Source: Conoideocrella luteorostrata (Eukaryota; Ascomycota; Sordariomycetes; Hypocreales; Clavicipitaceae). Taken from it: DNA of 64,000 nt. The stretch's first letter is position 1. Each line of letters starts with the position of its first letter. The DNA lies in the NCBI GenBank assembly GCA_032433595.1, contig JASWJB010000245.1:1-64000 (forward strand), read 5' to 3'. The position numbers were made by a program, and so were the translations under genes. The notes under the pieces are model-generated. The model was not told where the DNA came from, searched no databases, and worked only from the letters and a program-made list of their open reading frames with translations. Below, piece after piece: positions 58,786 to 64,000 of this stretch.

Positions 58786-60201
58786 ATGCAATACGGAGCA
58801 CGAAAACCTGAAAATAGTAAGGTTGACCATGTCCATACTCTGCGCAATAAAGCCAAAGCTCAGTTCGACGGGGCATCTTCCATGAATCTTCCGAATGCAT
58901 TTCCTCAGTTCCCAACAGCCTCAGATTTTGAGTTTGTCGACCGGGTCCACTACGACCTCACGCCTTCAACCGAGAAAGATGACTTTGGTCAAGACTTTGC
59001 AGTTCCAAGAACGCCAATTGAAACAGATCGCGAACCTCGTGTCGCGATTATTGGGATCGGCTACGTTGGACATCACCTGGTCCAGATATTCTCGAAATGT
59101 TTTTATGTCATTGGTTACGATGTTTCCGAAACGCGTGTCGAAGACATGACAGAACATTTTGCCAATAATGAAAGGGTACGACTTACAACGCAGGCCCGAG
59201 AACTCTCCCAGGCCACGCATTTTCTCGTCGCTGTACCTACCCTGCTTCTTCCTGACAAAAGCATCGATTCCTCATATCTACGAAATGCCCTCAGCATGGT
59301 CGCCAATCAAGCACGTCCTGGTTCAACCGTTGTTATTGAAAGTTCGGTAGCTGTGGGGATGACACGAGAGTTTCTTGGACCCTTGGCCCTCAAAAATGGC
59401 TTCTATGCCGGTATGTCGCCGGAGAGGGTCGATCCAGGTCGGATAGAGCCCCCGTCACATGCCATACCGAAACTTGTCTCTGGTCTAGATGACATCGCTC
59501 CAGGATCATTGCATGTGATCCAAAAGCTATACTGCACAGTTTTCGAACATGTGGTTCCGGTGTCTACCCCTGAAGTAGCAGAGATGACTAAATTATACGA
59601 AAACTGCCAGCGAATGGTCTGTATAGCCTACGCAAATGAGATGGCGGATGCCTGTGTCTCTCATGGAATCAACCCCTTTGAGGTCTGCCAAGCTGCAGCT
59701 ACGAAGCCCTTTGGGTATATGCCATTTACGCCCGGTCTTGGAGTGGGGGGGCATTGCATCCCAATCAACCCTCACTACTTGCTGTCAAACAACAGCTTTC
59801 CTATCCTTCAATCTGCCTCAGAGCAGATGGCTTTTCGGCCAGTCCAGATTGCAAAAAGAATTGTGGCGAGATTATGCAACCCGGCAACACCAGGGCATCG
59901 ACCTCGTATCCTAGTAGTCGGGATGGGGTTCAAAGCTGGACAAGCTCACTTGGTCAACTCTCCAGGGTTGAAGCTCGCCCAGAGTCTTGTTCTCACAGGC
60001 CAAGTTGAAGTTACTTGGGTCGATCCGCTGGTATCACAGGATGCCATCCCACAGATACCAAAACTTGAAGTTGAAGATTGGACCGAATCATCGATAGACT
60101 TGCGATTTGATCTAGTTGTGGTGGCTTTCAAGCAACAAGGCTTGAACTTCTCTATGTTGAGTCGTCTAAAGATTGCTGACGTGGAAATGTGGTGTTCTTA
60201 G
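58786..60201 (+). CDS. UDP-GlcNAc 6-dehydrogenase (WbpA-type nucleotide-sugar dehydrogenase)
   Basis: A single intron-free frame of 471 residues. After an N-terminal extension of about 80 residues comes the Rossmann motif GIGYVG (90-95). Then follow SPERVDPGR (211-219), KLYENCQRMVCIAYANEM and AAATKPFGYMPFTPGLGVGGHCIPINPHYL with the catalytic Cys324. The third domain starts at ILVVGMGFKAGQ. The SPER-DPG and ATKPFG-MPF-PGPGLGGHCIP pattern is that of WbpA/UDP-GlcNAc 6-dehydrogenases rather than UDP-glucose dehydrogenases (GFGGSCFPKD). The expected reaction is NAD-dependent oxidation of UDP-GlcNAc to UDP-GlcNAcA in the cytosol. It would supply an acidic sugar donor to the neighbouring GT2 enzyme. 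The usual Arg-Glu-Ser-Pro after the third Rossmann strand reads LVNSPG here. It is convergent with the regulator gene, 64 bp away. Confidence 0.9.
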   Translation: MQYGARKPENSKVDHVHTLRNKAKAQFDGASSMNLPNAFPQFPTASDFEFVDRVHYDLTPSTEKDDFGQDFAVPRTPIETDREPRVAIIGIGYVGHHLVQIFSKCFYVIGYDVSETRVEDMTEHFANNERVRLTTQARELSQATHFLVAVPTLLLPDKSIDSSYLRNALSMVANQARPGSTVVIESSVAVGMTREFLGPLALKNGFYAGMSPERVDPGRIEPPSHAIPKLVSGLDDIAPGSLHVIQKLYCTVFEHVVPVSTPEVAEMTKLYENCQRMVCIAYANEMADACVSHGINPFEVCQAAATKPFGYMPFTPGLGVGGHCIPINPHYLLSNNSFPILQSASEQMAFRPVQIAKRIVARLCNPATPGHRPRILVVGMGFKAGQAHLVNSPGLKLAQSLVLTGQVEVTWVDPLVSQDAIPQIPKLEVEDWTESSIDLRFDLVVVAFKQQGLNFSMLSRLKIADVEMWCS

Positions 60202-60265
60202 GTTATGTCATTCATACATTAATTGCAGATACTTAAATACAGACTGAATTTAGGAGGTACTAGCC

Positions 60266-61625
60266 TCAGCCACTACTAGTCCCATTGCACGTTCTATATG
60301 TCTTGACTCTTTCCCCTATACTGTTGGCTACATCCTGCAATCTGTCGTACTTAGCCCGTAGCTTGGAATAAAGACCTGATGAGGAGTCTAATGCCCCCAA
60401 GAGAACGATTTTCAATATGAGATGGAAGTAGCGCAAGAAAGACATAGAAAGAGGCTCAGAGCCAGGAGATCCGATCTTCGTCTGAATGAATTGAAGATCA
60501 ATGAACCACGATTCTAACGAGTCCAGCAGAACCGCTTTCTCAGATAGCAATCGAAGAGCGATCCCTATAGATTCGACTTGCGACACTTTGTCAAGAAACT
60601 CAAGCGTCGACGCAGCAATCCTTGTAAGCTCCGTCCGCATGTCGGGTGCAATTGTGCGAAAATCGCGACGTTCAACAGGCCGTTGATGAGGCGACATCGA
60701 ACACACAGGCAACGTTGTCCCGCTTACGTCGGTTATCACCGGAGGATCCGCAAACTTACATCGTGCAGTAAACAGCTTGATAATGAAAATATCTAGGAAG
60801 GGTAGTTGGTCATGGTGTGCCGGCATCAATTTGTTCGCGGCCACAAAAAATGGCCTTGCCCGATGTTCGTGCATGATCCTGAGTCCTTGAATGATATGCT
60901 GGGCCATAGCAGTGTAATTTTTCCGCACCTGCTCAATGCTAATGAAGATCTGACAGCAAAGTAGTGCCGACTTCAATTCGTTGGAGCTTGGAGATGATAA
61001 TTTAGACGCAAGACCCCCCAGAGCCAAACTATATTGCTGAAGGCCATAATGATAGCATGGGGTCTGCTGCGCCATAGACGCTGGACTGTCTCCAGACGTC
61101 TCGAGATCTTCTCGAAGAGCTCTGAGGGACATGACTGCGTGTTGTATGGGCGCATGAGTCAAGCTGGCTTGGAGGACTTGTCTAGCTTCTTCTTCACAGT
61201 CCAGCTTTATGTCGAACAGCGTTTTGGTTGAGAAGCAACGATTGAGAATGTTGACATCCTGAGAAGTGATTTCATTCAAGGTGGGTCGGATGATTTGCAA
61301 GCCAATGTCTGACTTGATGCCACCAGCACGAGCGCTGTTGGTGGTGAAAATCCTAAACGGGGACTCGTAGCCGTCGCAAGTACGGCCAGTGTTGACACAT
61401 TTTTGGCAAAACGGCTTCTTCTCGTCGCATTTGACCTTCCTAATTCTATTGCTGATTGAGTACAGTCATCGTGAAGCTGACGTCCCGTCTAAATCCCCAG
61501 TCTTGCGGTGTGGAGCGGCGATGGGATCCATCTCCTATGACTGACCTGCAAGTTGCACAACCAGTTTTCACCTTGGTTCTACATTCAGCGTTCCGTTTGC
61601 GGGCGACAGCAATTCCGGCCATCAT
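60266..61625 (-). CDS. Zn2Cys6 transcription factor
   Basis: Two exons, complement(60266..61445, 61546..61625), give 419 residues. The 100-nt intron (GTCAGT...TAG) splits the zinc cluster after the second cysteine, a common position. Cysteines 23, 26, 33, 40, 43 and 50 fit CX2CX6CX6CX2CX6C exactly (TGCATCRIRKVKCDEKKPFC then QKCVNTGRTC). The rest is helical, of the fungal-specific regulatory type, with HAPIQHAVMSLRALRE and YHYGLQQYSLAL, typical of regulators that lack a linked coiled coil after a short linker. It sits convergent with the UDP-GlcNAc dehydrogenase and is a good candidate for controlling the cluster. It is divergent from the phi-like GST, so it might instead serve that gene. Confidence 0.93.
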
Positions 61626-61982
61626 TGAGCGAGAGGTGGGAGGATGATGAGAGGAAGAATCGTATCAAGCAAGAAATACGAGCAGACGAATCAAATGATG
61701 TGTGATTTATCAGCGAGCTGAACTCGCTGTTTAAACAGTTTCCGAGGAGCGAGCCTTGGCGCTAGCTTGATTGGGCAGCGGAACCGAACCCACCAACCAC
61801 ACAAAGCGCTCCTCCGCTGCGTCGCGAAGTGGCGGCATCTAGGCCCTGTATGTAGACGCCGCTAGTTCCAGCTCTGCAACTTATATAAAGAGCGGCTTGA
61901 CTTCTCTCGAAATGAATATTTACACAACCTTGAAGCTCAAACTAGCCACTCATTCGCATTTAAACAACTGTATAGCTCGAAA
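61626..61982. promoter_or_regulatory. divergent promoter of regulator and GST genes
   Basis: 357 bp between start codons. A TATATAAAG string near 61881 is placed about 100 bp before the GST ATG. No palindrome like those at 58.6 kb is present. Confidence 0.45.
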
Positions 61983-62808
61983 ATGCCAGCTTTTACTCTT
62001 TATGGCTCTCGCGGCTCGACCAACACCGATCGGGTCCGTCTGACTCTCGCCGAAGGTGGCTTTACGGATTACGAACTCGTGCTTCTTAACCTTCAAAAAG
62101 GTGAACAAAAGGTGAGTTTCTTGTGTCTCTTATAACATGGAATGTCTTCTTTCTGCGTGAGCAAATCATATATCGTATCGACTCTCAAGATTTCTTCACT
62201 TTCGTCAAATATCTGTACCCGTACCATCAAAGTTCATTCCTTGCGGGAGCTAACTCTGCTGCACACAGTCAGCAGAACACATGAAACGCCACCCATGGGG
62301 TAAAATACCCGTGATGATTTCCGCCGACGGATTCACTCTTTACGAAAGCCGCGCAATCTGCAAATATCTCGCCACGAAGTACGCCTTTCCACTTCTGCCC
62401 GCCAACTCCAACATTGAAGCTGCGGCGCAATTCGACCAAGCGCAATGCGCAGAGATGCTCTACTTCGCAGAGCCTGCTGGTAGAATCGGTTTCGAGAAAT
62501 TTGTCAAGAGATTCTTGGGGCTGCCTCCCGATGACGCCGCTGTCTCGGATGCACTGAAGTCGGTCGAGATGTATTTCGACGTTGCAGAGCGTCTCTTACA
62601 CCATAACGACTACATGGCTGGAGACGACTTCACTCTCATAGACATCTACTACATTCCTCTCATTCAAAGACTTTTCGCCTGCGGATATGGAGATATCATC
62701 TTCAGCCGTGAAGCTGTGAGTGCTTGGTGGGACCGCTGCATGAATCGGCCCGCGGTACAGGGGATGTTGGCCGCCGACAAGGCGGCCGCGGCTGCTGCCG
62801 GCAGATAG
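61983..62808 (+). CDS. glutathione S-transferase, phi-like
   Basis: Two exons, 61983..62111 and 62269..62808, encode 222 residues, the normal length. The N-terminal thioredoxin fold reads FTLYGSRGSTNTDRVRLTLAEGG, then HPWGKIPVMISADGFTLYESRAICKYLATKY (Pro before the GSH-binding Glu-Ser). The C-terminal domain contains YMAGDDFTLIDIYYIPL, the usual N-capping box. The intron is 157 nt, longer than most here, with a GTGAGT donor and CAG acceptor. A serine near the N-terminus (YGSRGS) is the likely catalytic residue, as in phi/theta enzymes. It is cytosolic, for detoxification or a metabolite-tailoring step. It is unlike the GST at 35195 in sequence and exon layout. Confidence 0.93.
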
Positions 62809-63383
62809 GATACAAAGCTGGTGTAATAGGAATTCTATTATACATTTGAAGAGGAACAGTCGAATCAACTTATTAGCAGAAATTGATTCGTAGTAATCCG
62901 TGTTTGTCGTTTTATCCTAAGAAGTCGATGTATGAGACATGCAAGATTTGCGTATTAAAGTGGCCATGAATTAATGAACGCAAACATATTTTCTATTTAC
63001 TAATTTAATCCTAAAAAACCCACCATATCATCAAGTAGATCAAAATAGATGTCAACATGGTTGAGTCTACTTGTGTGATACGCTGAATCTCTTTCTGGAC
63101 TATACGACATACAACAACTCCGTCCGAGGTGTACCCAGGGTTCCAAGTAGTCTGGACTATTTAGACTTTTGGTCCAACTATACTCGCATAATGTATTGGC
63201 TCCAGTAGCCATATGTCATATCATCATCTAGCAGGGGTCGTATTGCATGCTCTTCTGGGGCGGGGTGGTGTATCATTCAGTTTCTAGATCCGAGCAACTG
63301 CCAACATCGACTATAAGAGGATGACATCTCGGTTCTGTCCGATTTTGAAACTTCTATGCCATTCCACGCCGTAACCCTAACTA
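62809..63383. other. intergenic
   Basis: 575 bp between convergent genes, with no gene or repeat recognised. Confidence 0.4.
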
Positions 63384-64000
63384 TTAAACAGTCCAGCGGA
63401 CATCTATAATAGCAAGAGCAGATCCCTTTGGCTGAATTACATTTTGCATCTCGAACCGTGCATCGGCTTCCGTCAACAATGCTTTCCAATCATCCAGTGC
63501 TCTCTCCTTGGCATTAAAGACGGCTGCCATAGTCAAGTCCATTGCCCTTGCCCACCATATTAGTAATTATTCTTCTCTTTCAAGATTTGACATGCTGATC
63601 TGCTCACCTCATGTCTCTCTCCATCCACAATGGGATTTCTCCAGGCTCAGGCAAGCATCCATCCTGGATTAAGATTCTAGCTCCAGACCGAAACGATGGT
63701 ATCTGTGCCCGTAATATTTCTATGCAGTACTTGTCTGACCAGTTATGAAAGATCCAGCGAAAGATATACACATCTGCAGAAACAGATTGTGGAGAGAAAA
63801 AGTTGTATTCCTGAAAACACACTCTTTGCCGCAGAGGTTGAGGTACTTCTTGATCTGCCCCATCAACAACATGGCCAAGGTCTTGTACCGTCACGGACAG
63901 CTCGGGGAATTGACTGGTAAGAGCAATGGCGATATGTCCCCGTGCACCTCCAATATCCAGAATTCTTACTTGCCCAAGGGATTTCCAGTCGAAATTATCC
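63384..64000 (-). CDS. O-methyltransferase (Methyltransf_2 type), 3' part; gene runs off the window
   Basis: Two exons are visible, complement(63384..63546, 63608..>64000); the N-terminal part lies outside. The SAM-binding motif VRILDIGGARGHIAIAL is at the right edge. It is followed by VTVQDLGHVV, then VYIFRWIFHNWSDKYCIEIL with the catalytic-type histidine, and ARILIQDGCLPEPGE. After a 61-nt intron (GTGAGC...AAG) the last exon reads RAMDLTMAAVFNAKERALDDWKALLTEAD and ends ALAIIDVRWTV. The order matches fungal secondary-metabolite O-methyltransferases. The substrate is unknown. Whether it belongs to a cluster to the right cannot be seen. Confidence 0.9.

Noticed and set aside
1..64000. CRISPR arrays, rRNA and tRNA genes
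   Set aside because: No regular spacer-repeat array or cloverleaf with A/B boxes was noticed; a tRNAscan run would be decisive for tRNAs.

Overview
The window comes from a filamentous ascomycete (Pezizomycotina), most likely a Sordariomycete of the Hypocreales type. Most genes carry several short introns (48-157 nt) with GTRNGY donors and CTRAY branch points. The families are typical of these fungi: UstYa-like oxidase, ABCC transporter, AA7 oxidase, Zn2Cys6 regulator, membrane-anchored PLL-like lectin, LT-like ADP-ribosyltransferase. All exon structures were derived by hand from frame, splice signals and family similarity. No search or RNA evidence was available.

Layout. 0-10 kb: a start-less heat-labile-enterotoxin-like fragment, a MITE, a type-II membrane lectin, a four-exon AMP-dependent ligase and a DUF7587-like protein. 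10-24 kb: gene-poor and repeat-rich. It holds a secreted bicovalent-flavin AA7 oxidase, a possible small secreted protein, two diverged LTR-like copies, a LINE reverse-transcriptase relic and a dispersed repeat pair. 24-33 kb: an Hsp30 gene with heat-shock elements, then a UstYa-like oxidase divergent from a 68-residue secreted peptide gene, followed by a 15-exon ABCC transporter. This trio resembles a fungal RiPP (dikaritin-like) locus. 34-40 kb: an internally deleted MFS pseudogene, a five-exon GST and a DUF4238 protein. 43-51 kb: a BBE-type flavoprotein whose FAD-linking histidine is a cysteine, a second MITE, an SDR fragment, an intact SDR, a conserved hypothetical protein and a third MITE.

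52-64 kb is the most interesting region. A chitin-synthase-like GT2 enzyme, a secreted CBM18-polysaccharide deacetylase and a WbpA-type UDP-GlcNAc 6-dehydrogenase lie together, with a Zn2Cys6 regulator facing the dehydrogenase. The set fits synthesis, modification and control of an acidic amino-sugar polymer (GlcNAc/GlcNAcA, partly deacetylated) at the cell surface. The dehydrogenase promoter holds two CACT-AAW-AGTG palindromes exactly 50 bp apart. A phi-like GST and a partial O-methyltransferase close the window.

Three 247-248 bp MITE copies with 5-bp target duplications, several gene relics and long AT-rich gene-free stretches mark this as an accessory, rearranged part of the chromosome.
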